Positions 1 to 7,198 of a stretch of DNA of 28,010 bases are shown piece by piece. The DNA is from Anaerolineae bacterium (lineage in GTDB: Bacteria; Chloroflexota; Anaerolineae; E26-bin7), in assembly GCA_029933115.1 (NCBI GenBank), contig JAOZOT010000010.1:1-28010 (forward strand), given 5' to 3'. Below the pieces are notes generated by a model, which was not told the origin of the DNA, ran no database searches, and was given only the letters and a program-made list of their open reading frames with translations. The position numbers and the translations under genes are program-made. Numbering within the stretch: the first letter of the stretch is position 1; every line of letters starts with the position of its first letter.

Positions 1-293
1 AAAACGTCCACCTGAAGGAAACGATACTCTTTCACCACGTTTCTCCTTTCCTCTCGAGAGAATGGGGGAGGGAGTTGGGGGACTCAAGCCCCCGGGGAGT
101 TCCCCCGCCCTCCCCCTCAAGGGTGGGACATGCTCCCACAAAGAAGAAGGAACACAGGATATTTTGAGGCGGCGGTGACGCCACCGCCCAAAAAACCGTA
201 AATTTTTCCTCCTCTGCGCCCTCGGAGTGGGGCAGCCTGCCTAACCACGATTGAGTGCAGAGCTACCTTTCAAGCCCACTGTGCCGGGAAGTT
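1..293. other. Non-coding left edge with G/C-rich hairpins
   Basis: I see no credible gene here. Two inverted repeats stand out. GGGGGAGGG at 64-72 pairs with CCCTCCCCC at 108-116, and inside it GGGGG at 77-81 can pair with CCCCC at 89-93. GGCGGTG at 171-177 pairs with CACCGCC at 182-188 across a 4-base loop and is followed by an A run. The stretch lies downstream of the leftward acetyltransferase gene, but neither hairpin has a T run in the right orientation for a classical terminator of that gene. They may end transcription coming from the left, or be remnants of a dispersed repeat. Confidence 0.5.
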
Positions 294-1253
294 TCATCCC
301 GCCCAGCGCGAAAGGTCTACGCAGTTGTCGGTACAGGGCCCGCCGTCAGTTCCATTCAATACCATGTGCACCGCTATCCTCTCGACCCGGTAGCCCCATT
401 TCAGCAGCCGTTCCAGGGCCCAGGCATGGCGGGCGTTCACCGCTGTTGTCACTATCCGCTTGTCGTGGATATGGGCTAACGCTTCGGTCGCCTCGAGGAG
501 GGTGCGGAAGGCGTCCTCGTCCGTGTAGCCGGGGTGCAGGGCGAGGGCCTGCACGTTTGCCCGCTTCTCACCCCACCTCTCCCAGCCGCTTACCAGCCAT
601 ACGGTGCTCATGCCCACTGCTCTTGGGCCATTGGTCAGCACCAGGGTCTCGCCCAAGCCATGTCGGGCGGTCGAGGTGATCTCTTTGGAGTAATCCAGCC
701 CCGGTAGCACTTGCCCGGTGGCTTCCCGCAGTTCGGCCAGCCAACGCTCCCGCGTTTTGGCCTCGGCCTGGGACCAGCGTGGGAGGTCCACGTGGCCTGC
801 AGCGGGCTGCTTCAGCACTTTGCTCAGCAGAAAGGTGGGGAAACGGGTCTGGAAGCTCTGCCGCAGGTAGAGCCCCAGGTTGTAGGGGCTTCCGGGCATT
901 GTCTCCAACCCGATCACACGGTCGGGGTCCTGGCGCAGGTACTTCAAGCTGGCAGCGATCAGCCGTTTGCCGATCCCGTATCCCTGGTATTCGGGCATCA
1001 CGGCGAAGGTGCCGAACCAGCCCACGCCGCCCCAGGTGCGGGAGAAGATGAACCCTATCACGCGGTCGCCTTCTTCGACCACGAAACATCCCTCGGGATC
1101 CTTCTCTCGGCAGACCAGAATGTTGGTGCGAGTGCGCAGGTATAGTTGAGCTTCCTCACCTTTCACCTCTCTCTCCCACGCCCAGAAAGCGATGGCGTCC
1201 ACCTCGCGGACGGCGTCCGCGTCTTCTTCACGCATCAGTCGGATTGTGATCAT
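294..1253 (-). CDS. GNAT-family N-acetyltransferase
   Basis: A 319-residue protein whose N-terminal half is a GNAT fold, expected to move an acetyl group from acetyl-CoA to an amine; the substrate cannot be told. The acetyl-CoA binding segment is visible as VMPEYQGYGIGKRLI (about residues 86-100), after a beta-strand ending in WFGTFAV. The C-terminal half resembles a second, degenerate GNAT repeat (AVGMSTVWLVSG, then LALHPGYTDEDAFRTLLEATEALA), so a tandem-GNAT protein is likely. The ATG at 1253 has a GGAGG just upstream on the minus strand. The gene begins 30 nt after the MocR-type regulator on the same strand, so the two probably form one operon. Nothing ties it to the injection system. Confidence 0.85.
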   Translation of the reverse strand: MITIRLMREEDADAVREVDAIAFWAWEREVKGEEAQLYLRTRTNILVCREKDPEGCFVVEEGDRVIGFIFSRTWGGVGWFGTFAVMPEYQGYGIGKRLIAASLKYLRQDPDRVIGLETMPGSPYNLGLYLRQSFQTRFPTFLLSKVLKQPAAGHVDLPRWSQAEAKTRERWLAELREATGQVLPGLDYSKEITSTARHGLGETLVLTNGPRAVGMSTVWLVSGWERWGEKRANVQALALHPGYTDEDAFRTLLEATEALAHIHDKRIVTTAVNARHAWALERLLKWGYRVERIAVHMVLNGTDGGPCTDNCVDLSRWAG

Positions 1254-1283
1254 TTCCTCCTTCTTCGGGTGGTTATTTCAAGG

Positions 1284-2801
1284 TCAGACGATGGGCCGTG
1301 CTGCCTCTCGGCGTGGGGCCCGGCGTTCCCGCCGCCTTTTCAGCAGCGCGGTCAGCGCCTCGCCCAGGCGCCGGATGCCTTCCTTGATGCCTTGCTCGTT
1401 CTGATAGGTAAAGTTCAGGCGAAGTGCATTTTGCCCACCTCCGTCAGCGTGAAAAGCTTCTCCCACGACGAAAGCCACCCGCTGTAGCGCGGCCTCCGCC
1501 AGCAGGTCTTTGGACTGCAATCCGTTCTTCAGGTGGCACCACAGGTAAAACCCACCCGTCGGCTCGTTCCAGCGCAATCCCTGGGGTATGTGGCAGTGCA
1601 GGGCGTCCAACATCGCCTGACGGCGGCGGGGATACTCCTGCCTGAGAACCGCAATGTGTTCACCCAGCCAGCCTTGTTGGATAAAGTCGGTCAGGGCCCA
1701 TTGGGCCAACGTGTTGCTGTGCAGGTCGGCGTATTGTTTTACAGAAGCCAGGCGGTCTACCACGGGCCGTGGAGCCACCAGCCACCCCAGGCGGATGCCG
1801 GGGAACAGGATTTTGGAGAAGGTGGAGAGGTAGAGCACATATCCCTGGCGGTCGAGGGACTTTAAGGGGGGTGGTGGGGGAGCGCCATAATATAGCTCGC
1901 CGTATGGGTCGTCTTCGAGGATCGGCACCTGGTATCGTTGTGCCAGGTACAGCAGCGCCTGTCGGCGCTCGCGACTCATCACTCCTCCTGAGGGGTTCTG
2001 GAAAGTGGGCAGCGTGTAGATCAACTGGGGTCGGTAGCGGGCCATCATCCGTTCCAGGACGTCCGTGCGCAGGCCCTCTTCGTCCATCGGCACCCCCAGC
2101 AGCCGTGCTCCGGCGGCGCGAAATGCGCTCAGCGCGCCCAGGTAGGAGGGCACCTCCACCACGACGGGGTCGCCTGGCTCGATCAGGGAGCGGGCGATCA
2201 GGTCAAGCCCCTGTTGGGAGCCGGCCAGGACCAGGATGTTGTCGGGTGAGGTGGTTATCCCCCGGCCGGCGGCCAGCTCGGTCAGCGTCTCCCGAAAGGC
2301 AGGGTGTCCTTCTGTGGGGCAGTGCTGGAGCAGGGCGTGACCGTGTTGTCTCAGCACCCTGTCTGTGCTCTGGGCGAAGCGCTCGATGGGGTACAGTTCG
2401 GGAGCGGGTACGCCGGCGGCCAGCGAGATCATATCTTCTTGGGAGCAAAGGGCCACCAGTTCACGGATGAGTGGGTCGCGCACCTGCTCACTGAGGGCGA
2501 CAAAGTGCTCGTTCCAGGGCAGTGGCCGGGGTGGGAAATCCTCTTGGTCCCTCGTAGTGCCCGGCAGGGCGCACACGAACGTTCCGCGGCCGACCTGGCT
2601 TTCCACCAGGCCCTCTGCGGTCAACTCGTGGTAGGCGTTCGACACCGTGGTGCGGTTGACCCCCAGAGAGGCGGCCAGTTTGCGTTCTGGTGGCAGGCGG
2701 GCGCCCAGAGGCAGGTCACCGGAGAGGATCAGGTCGCGGATTTGGTTTCGGATTTGGAGGTAGAGTGGTTCGTCGCTTTCTTTGTTCAAGCTTTTTAGCA
2801 T
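1284..2801 (-). CDS. MocR-type transcriptional regulator (GntR HTH + class I aminotransferase domain)
   Basis: A 505-residue PLP-dependent regulator. Residues 1-75 are a GntR winged helix (YLQIRNQIRDLILSGDLPLG, then LPPERKLAASLGVNRTTVS). The rest is a fold-type I aminotransferase domain. The Schiff-base lysine is probably K330 in STFSKILFPGIRLGW, and the PLP-ring aspartate lies in ILEDDPYGEL. Members of this family sense PLP or an amino-compound ligand and usually control vitamin B6, GABA, taurine or a neighbouring transport or enzyme gene. The next gene in the operon is a GNAT acetyltransferase, a possible target. A promoter close to consensus sits at 2845-2873, and AAGGA precedes the ATG. 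A true aminotransferase (2-aminoadipate type) lacking the HTH is ruled out by the clear N-terminal domain. Confidence 0.92.
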   Translation of the reverse strand: MLKSLNKESDEPLYLQIRNQIRDLILSGDLPLGARLPPERKLAASLGVNRTTVSNAYHELTAEGLVESQVGRGTFVCALPGTTRDQEDFPPRPLPWNEHFVALSEQVRDPLIRELVALCSQEDMISLAAGVPAPELYPIERFAQSTDRVLRQHGHALLQHCPTEGHPAFRETLTELAAGRGITTSPDNILVLAGSQQGLDLIARSLIEPGDPVVVEVPSYLGALSAFRAAGARLLGVPMDEEGLRTDVLERMMARYRPQLIYTLPTFQNPSGGVMSRERRQALLYLAQRYQVPILEDDPYGELYYGAPPPPPLKSLDRQGYVLYLSTFSKILFPGIRLGWLVAPRPVVDRLASVKQYADLHSNTLAQWALTDFIQQGWLGEHIAVLRQEYPRRRQAMLDALHCHIPQGLRWNEPTGGFYLWCHLKNGLQSKDLLAEAALQRVAFVVGEAFHADGGGQNALRLNFTYQNEQGIKEGIRRLGEALTALLKRRRERRAPRREAARPIV

Positions 2802-2844
2802 GATCGTCGTCCTTAAGAAATCGAAATGGATTAGGCCAATAGAT

Positions 2845-2873
2845 ATTCTATCGCACTAGGGGAGGGTTGTCAA
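2845..2873 (-). promoter_or_regulatory. Sigma-70-type promoter of the MocR/GNAT operon
   Basis: Read on the minus strand, TTGACA (2873-2868) is followed after 17 bases by TAGAAT (2850-2845). Transcription would start near 2838, giving a leader of about 37 nt before the regulator start at 2801. Both boxes are at or one base from consensus, and the position is what the gene needs. Confidence 0.75.
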
Positions 2874-3004
2874 CAGCCAATTAATGGGCCAACTGACCGG
2901 CCAATTCTTCGCATAGCCCTTGGACCAGAGACCGGGCAGGCGACCTGAAAGCCCGGCCCGGTGGGGCAGACACCTTCACTTCTGGGATACACCCTATCTT
3001 CTCA

Positions 3005-3033
3005 TTGACTTTATTCCTCCAATCTGCTATAAT
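3005..3033 (+). promoter_or_regulatory. Strong sigma-70-type promoter with extended -10
   Basis: TTGACT at 3005-3010, a 17-base spacer, then TATAAT at 3028-3033 preceded by TG at 3025-3026 (extended -10). The expected start is near 3040. No good reading frame follows closely. An intrinsic terminator lies about 75 bases beyond the start, so the product may be a short RNA. Otherwise it is a long leader for the SARP gene at 3471. Confidence 0.7.
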
Positions 3034-3039
3034 AGTACA

Positions 3040-3154
3040 GAGGACCCACTTGAATTGCCCGTAGACGGGATAAGCCAAGACCAGCAGAGTACGGCTCCAT
3101 ACATTTCTGGAAGAGCCTCGCTTGAATTGGGCAAAGGGAGCGAGGTCATTTTTT
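3040..3154 (+). ncRNA. Candidate small RNA of about 115 nt (promoter to terminator)
   Basis: The stretch is bounded by the promoter at 3005-3033 and the hairpin plus T run ending at 3154. Inside it CCCG (3058-3061) and CGGG (3066-3069) form a tetraloop hairpin, and CTTGAATTG occurs twice (from 3050 and from 3121). It matches no RNA family I know; the 4.5S/SRP tip motif and tmRNA tag-frame signatures are absent. It could also be the attenuated leader of the SARP gene. The unit is seen; its function is not. Confidence 0.35.
3116..3154 (+). terminator. Intrinsic terminator upstream of the SARP gene
   Basis: CCTCGCT at 3116-3122 pairs perfectly with AGCGAGG at 3139-3145, followed by TCA and six T residues (3149-3154). 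The 16-base loop is rather long. It would stop transcripts from the promoter at 3005-3033. Confidence 0.6.
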
Positions 3155-3470
3155 AAGGTGGATTCTGGTTTCACGTACTTCCCCCAGTTCCGGCCCAGAC
3201 CTCCGTGTGATGTTCATACAACCTCTCCCCAATTCTCATGACTTATCCCCTCAGTAGGAGATATATTCTGGGGTGCTATCCCCTCGTTGGGACCTGGAAC
3301 GTGGGCGCAGACTTGTTTCAGGGCTATAGCACCGGTGTCCCCTCGGCAAATTCCGAGCTACCGATTACCACGCCACATATCTGTTCTGCGTCGGCAGAGC
3401 ATGCTTGATCCAACATCGAATACACGATGTTCCCTTCACCTTTCTTTGAACGTTGAACTGGGGGTCAATC
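3155..3470. other. Leader region of the SARP-type regulator
   Basis: No gene is credible here. The region is less GC-rich than the rest and should hold the promoter of the regulator that begins at 3471. The only clear structure is the palindrome at 3412-3431, listed separately. I found no pair of promoter boxes as good as those at 2845-2873 or 3005-3033. Confidence 0.4.
3412..3431. promoter_or_regulatory. Palindromic candidate operator before the SARP gene
   Basis: AACATCG (3412-3418) and CGATGTT (3425-3431) form a perfect 7-base inverted repeat with a 6-base A/T-rich centre, 39 bases before the regulator's start. Size and spacing fit a dimeric repressor or autoregulator site. Nothing in the sequence names the protein that binds. 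Confidence 0.4.
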
Positions 3471-4427
3471 ATGTTAGAACTCCAACTCTTCGGCCCAAGT
3501 CAGGCCAGCTATTGTAACCGCCCCCTTCCTGGCTTCCCCAACCGGCAATCTTACCTGCTCTTGTGCTATCTGCTCCTCAACCGGCATCACTCCCACCACC
3601 GCGAGCGCCTGGCCGCCTTCTTCTGGAATGAGTATCCTACCGCTGTCTCCCGCAAATATCTACGCAACGCCTTATGGCAGCTACGCCAGGCCTTGCAATT
3701 GGTCGGTGCCTCTGCCGACGAGTACTTGCTGATCAGTGATGACAGCGTCTCCTTTTTGACCTCGAGCCGCTACTGGTTAGACGTCGAAGTCTTTGAGGCG
3801 ACGGTCACTCGCTGCCAGGACCTCTCGGGATACGAATTAACGCCAGAGCAGGCCGCACATCTCGAGGAGGCCACCGATCTCTACACCGGTGATCTGCTGG
3901 AGGGTATTTACGAGGATTGGTGCCTCTACGATCGGGAGCGGCTGAGCCTTTTGTACTTGAACGCGCTCAGCAAACTGATAGCTTTCCACGAGGTCAACGG
4001 TGCTTACGAGCGCGGCCTTACCTATGGCGCACGCATCCTGGCCCGCGATCACACTCGCGAAAAAGTCCATCGGCAGATGATGCGACTGTATTGGCTTTTG
4101 GGAGACCGCAACGCGGCTCTGGCGCAGTATAAGCGCTGCGCGCAGATCTTACGCGAGGAACTGGGCATACCTCCCATGAAGGAAACCCGACTCCTCTATG
4201 AACAGATGCTTCACAGCCAGTTCGACCCCACGGGCCAACCGGCCCGTCACGGTGACTCCTCACCGGTCATGGCCAGATCAGATGCCTCCATTCCGCCGTT
4301 GACAGAGTACGCCCTGCAGAAACTCCAGCACCTCGAGGGCCTCATCGAGGAAATCAGCGTCGAGTTGCGCCACATCGAGCGCCTGATCAGCAGCTCACTG
4401 CCCGACGCCGTTTGTACCGAGAACTAA
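3471..4427 (+). CDS. SARP-family transcriptional regulator (winged helix + BTAD)
   Basis: A 318-residue activator-type regulator. The N-terminal 95 residues form an OmpR/PhoB-like winged helix (start MLELQLFG, then YLLLCYLLLNRH, YLRNALWQLRQALQ). Residues of about 110-250 are a bacterial transcriptional activation domain of helical TPR-like repeats (LYTGDLLEGIYEDWCLYDRE, QMMRLYWLLGDRNAALAQYK, ELGIPPMKETRLLYEQM). The C-terminal tail has a short coiled-coil stretch (LQKLQHLEGLIEEISVELR). The ATG at 3471 has GGGGG a few bases upstream and matches the usual family start; an in-frame TTG at 3453 lacks this. It is the nearest regulator to the injection-system operon, on the same strand but separated by a strong terminator. 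It is therefore the first candidate activator of that operon, by position only. Confidence 0.88.
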   Translation: MLELQLFGPSQASYCNRPLPGFPNRQSYLLLCYLLLNRHHSHHRERLAAFFWNEYPTAVSRKYLRNALWQLRQALQLVGASADEYLLISDDSVSFLTSSRYWLDVEVFEATVTRCQDLSGYELTPEQAAHLEEATDLYTGDLLEGIYEDWCLYDRERLSLLYLNALSKLIAFHEVNGAYERGLTYGARILARDHTREKVHRQMMRLYWLLGDRNAALAQYKRCAQILREELGIPPMKETRLLYEQMLHSQFDPTGQPARHGDSSPVMARSDASIPPLTEYALQKLQHLEGLIEEISVELRHIERLISSSLPDAVCTEN

Positions 4428-4458
4428 CTCGACAATGCTATATGTGTCCACCAGGAAG

Positions 4459-4487
4459 CCGGGTTTTGCGAAGGCACCAAAACCCGG
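4459..4487. repeat. Inverted repeat after the SARP gene
   Basis: CCGGGTTTT (4459-4467) and AAAACCCGG (4479-4487) are perfect 9-base arms around an 11-base loop. No T run follows on the plus strand. It may be an RNA-stabilising 3' hairpin of the regulator message ahead of the main terminator. Confidence 0.5.
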
Positions 4488-4562
4488 TTTCTGGCGGAAA
4501 AGACCCCCACTCCTGCCCAGAAAGGCGCCGCCAAGGCGCCGTGTGGACGGGATTCTGCTATT

Positions 4563-4595
4563 ATGCCGGTTAGACTAACCGGCATTTTTCTTTTC
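4563..4595 (+). terminator. Strong intrinsic terminator of the SARP gene
   Basis: ATGCCGGTTA (4563-4572) pairs perfectly with TAACCGGCAT (4576-4585) over a 3-base loop, followed directly by TTTTTCTTTTCTT. This is the clearest terminator in the window. It isolates the regulator from the injection-system operon, which therefore needs its own promoter between about 4600 and 4735. Confidence 0.88.
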
Positions 4596-4600
4596 TTGAG

Positions 4601-4647
4601 CAAAGGTCTCCTGAGCGAGGCGGGAGGGCTCGGCCAGGAGACCTTTG
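4601..4647. repeat. Long perfect inverted repeat in the eCIS operon leader
   Basis: CAAAGGTCTCCTG (4601-4613) pairs base for base with CAGGAGACCTTTG (4635-4647); the loop can extend the stem through AGC/GCT. No T run follows. It sits between the SARP terminator and the first operon gene. It could be a regulatory leader hairpin, an mRNA-stabilising element, a protein-binding site or a terminator of leftward transcription. No clear promoter boxes were found nearby. Confidence 0.6.
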
Positions 4648-4747
4648 TCCATCGTGGGCGCGTTTGAAAAGTAGCCGGCTATTCGTATTGGTAGGGTGCA
4701 CCTTGAGTCCAAGCAGTTACCCAGCCTTTTCGCCAGGAGGTGGTCAC

Positions 4748-4984
4748 TTGCAGAGAGATACGCACTCTTTTATCGTCCGGGTTTGGCACGAGGCAGTAAA
4801 TAGCAAAGGCCGCGTTACCACTTGGCGGGGTTCCATAGACCACGTGGGTAGCGACCAACGTCTCTACTTTGACGACCTGGAAGGGGTCGTGCGCTTTATC
4901 CAGGAACAGGCCGGGTTAAGCATCAGGCGCTCTGGCCGCAAGTGGAGAGCACTGGTGGCCTACATCAAACGTATGATCACCTGA
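4748..4984 (+). CDS. Small conserved-looking protein, first gene of the eCIS operon
   Basis: A 78-residue protein of unknown function. I place the start at TTG 4748, because AGGAGGT (4735-4741) lies 6 bases upstream. An earlier in-frame TTG at 4664 has no such site and adds 28 residues of poor quality. The protein reads MQRDTHSFIVRVWHE, then WRGSIDHVGSDQRLYFDDL and VVRFIQEQAG, an alternating strand pattern that ends in a helix. I have the impression that similar short HSFIV..W proteins occur in Chloroflexota and cyanobacteria, but cannot verify it. It ends 11 bases before the ATPase start, so the two are co-transcribed. Confidence 0.7.
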   Translation: MQRDTHSFIVRVWHEAVNSKGRVTTWRGSIDHVGSDQRLYFDDLEGVVRFIQEQAGLSIRRSGRKWRALVAYIKRMIT

Positions 4985-4995
4985 GAGGGGCAATC

Positions 4996-7170
4996 ATGCA
5001 CGAGCCTGCTTCGAGCACAACCGAAAGGCCGGATATCAGTCTCAGGCATTTGGAGGCTGAACTGTTGCGCATTGACGTGCTCATCCACCGCGAGGTATGG
5101 CGCTGGCAGCAGGCCGGCCAGGACCCGACCGACGCCTTTCGCGGGCAGTACGTCTCCGATGCCGAGGCCAGCGCACTGGTCAAGCGACCTCTCGGCACGA
5201 GCTGGGGGCAGACGGTGGTCCTCAAGCCGGAGGAGAGGCAGGCCTACGCCAATGCCTTGGCCCGGGCCGAGCAGCACGTGCAGGCCCTGACCGAGGCGGC
5301 CCGGCGACAGGGGCACACTTTGCGCCTGGAGCACCTGGCGACGGCTTTCGGCCTCGACCGTTTTGACCTGGACACACTCCTGATCTGCCTGACCCCCACC
5401 CTCGACCTGCGCTACGAGCGGCTCTACGGCTATCTCCAGGACGACGTCACCCGCAAGCGGCCGAGCGTCAACCTGGTGCTCGACCTGCTGTGCGAGCCCG
5501 GTACGGAGCGACTGCTCAGGTTGTCGCACTTTGCCGACGACGCCCCCCTGTTCAGGTATCACATCCTGGAGCGCGTGTCCGAGCCGGGGCCGGGCAAGCC
5601 CCCTTTGCTGAGTCAGACCTTGGGCGTGGACGAAGCCATCGTCGCCTGGCTCCTGGGGGACTACCAGCCCCACGCCGACCTGGGCGCCCACGCCATCCTG
5701 CTGCGGCCGGAGGAAAACGAGACAGACCGGTTGCTGGCGGCCTCGTTGGAGGCGCATCTCAGGTGGGACGCACTTTGCGCTCCGGAGCAACCTCTCGTTG
5801 TCTTTTACGGGCCTGACGAGGCCGGCCAGGGGGCGGCGGCCAGGCTCCTGGCGGCGCAGGCCGGACGCCCGCTGTTGACGGTGGACCTGGAAGCCGTGAC
5901 CAGGGCTGAGCAGCCCCCTGCCCGTGCCCTCCGGCTGACCCTGCGTGACGCCCGCCTGACCGGCGCCATCCCCTACCTGGCCGGCTGGGACGTCTGCCTG
6001 AACAAAGACGGCACCCCGCCACCCGACCTGTTGGCCCGGTTGTGCGCCCACCCCGGCCTGGTCATCGTCGCCGGGCGTGCGACCTGGCAGCCTGGGGGGA
6101 TTGACCGGGAGCGCCCCCTGCTCTGGGTAGAATTCCCCATCCCGGCTTATACGCAGCGTCGCGCTTTGTGGCTCCATTTTTTGGGCCAGACCGAGTCGGA
6201 GGGCGAGCTGGACCTGACCGCCCTCGCCGGCCAGTTTGCCCTGACTACCGGCCAGATCCGCGATGTGGTCGCCTCGGCCAGGGACAGGGCGACCCAGCGC
6301 GGCAGCCCTCTCAACAACCAGGACCTTTTTGCCGCGGCGCGCTCCCACTCCAGCCCGCGCCTGTCCACGCTGGCGCGCAAGATCGTGCCGCGCTACACCT
6401 GGGACGACATCGTCTTGCCCGACGACCAACTGACACTGCTGCGCGAGATCGTCGCCACCGTGCGTGGACGCCCCCTGGTGCTGGACGAGTGGGGGATCGG
6501 CCAGAAGCTGGCCTCCGGCGCCGGGGTGACGGTCCTTTTTGCCGGGCCGCCGGGCACGGGCAAAACGATGGCTGCCGAGGTCATAACTGCCGAACTGGGC
6601 CTGGACCTGTACAAGATTGACCTCTCCACCGTCGTCAGCAAATACATCGGCGAGACGGAGAAAAACCTGGAACGGATTTTCAAAGAAGCCGAGAACAGCA
6701 ACGCCATCCTGTTCTTTGACGAGGCCGACGCCCTCTTCGGCAAGCGTTCCGAGGTGCGCGACTCGCACGACCGCTACGCCAACATCGAGATCAGCTACCT
6801 GTTGCAGCGTATGGAGACCTACGAGGGCGTGACCATCCTGGCCACCAACCTGCGGGCCAACCTGGACGAGGCGTTCACCCGCCGTCTCCAGTTCGTCGTT
6901 GACTTTCCCTTCCCCGACGAAGCAGACCGGTTGCGCATCTGGCAGACGCTCTTTCCGGCGGATATTCCGCACGACCCGGGGCTGGACCTGCCCCTGCTGG
7001 CCCGCCGTTTCAAGCTGGCCGGGGGCAACATCCGCAACATTATCACCAACGCTGCTTTCCTGGCTGCCGCCGACGGGCACCAGGTCACGATGGAGCACCT
7101 GCTCCACAGCACTCGCCGGGAGCTGCAGAAGATGGGGCGTTTGGTCGGCGAGATGGATTTTGAATTCTAG
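4996..7170 (+). CDS. AAA+ ATPase of the injection system (Afp15/Pvc15-like)
   Basis: A 724-residue protein with two ATPase modules. The C-terminal one is intact: Walker A GPPGTGKT at 517-524, Walker B ILFFDEAD around 571-578, sensor 1 region VTILATNL, and the arginine-finger region EAFTRRLQF. The N-terminal module is degenerate: GPDEAGQGAAARLL replaces Walker A without the lysine-threonine pair. This layout is that of the eCIS-associated ATPases, which are needed to assemble or load the particle. The start at ATG 4996 has GAGAGGGG upstream and gives MHEPASSTTERPD; a longer in-frame version overlaps the previous gene. It stands at the head of the cargo block, consistent with a loading or chaperone role (inference). 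Confidence 0.93.
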   Translation: MHEPASSTTERPDISLRHLEAELLRIDVLIHREVWRWQQAGQDPTDAFRGQYVSDAEASALVKRPLGTSWGQTVVLKPEERQAYANALARAEQHVQALTEAARRQGHTLRLEHLATAFGLDRFDLDTLLICLTPTLDLRYERLYGYLQDDVTRKRPSVNLVLDLLCEPGTERLLRLSHFADDAPLFRYHILERVSEPGPGKPPLLSQTLGVDEAIVAWLLGDYQPHADLGAHAILLRPEENETDRLLAASLEAHLRWDALCAPEQPLVVFYGPDEAGQGAAARLLAAQAGRPLLTVDLEAVTRAEQPPARALRLTLRDARLTGAIPYLAGWDVCLNKDGTPPPDLLARLCAHPGLVIVAGRATWQPGGIDRERPLLWVEFPIPAYTQRRALWLHFLGQTESEGELDLTALAGQFALTTGQIRDVVASARDRATQRGSPLNNQDLFAAARSHSSPRLSTLARKIVPRYTWDDIVLPDDQLTLLREIVATVRGRPLVLDEWGIGQKLASGAGVTVLFAGPPGTGKTMAAEVITAELGLDLYKIDLSTVVSKYIGETEKNLERIFKEAENSNAILFFDEADALFGKRSEVRDSHDRYANIEISYLLQRMETYEGVTILATNLRANLDEAFTRRLQFVVDFPFPDEADRLRIWQTLFPADIPHDPGLDLPLLARRFKLAGGNIRNIITNAAFLAAADGHQVTMEHLLHSTRRELQKMGRLVGEMDFEF

Positions 7171-7198
7171 AGCCTTTCGGGGTTGCAGGGGCTGATTC

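Noticed and set aside
3040..3154. 4.5S/SRP RNA or tmRNA
   Set aside because: The conserved SRP tip sequence and the tRNA-like ends of tmRNA are not present.
2881..3174. 97-codon minus-strand frame upstream of the MocR gene
   Set aside because: No domain, odd composition, and it overlaps a strong plus-strand promoter and terminator.
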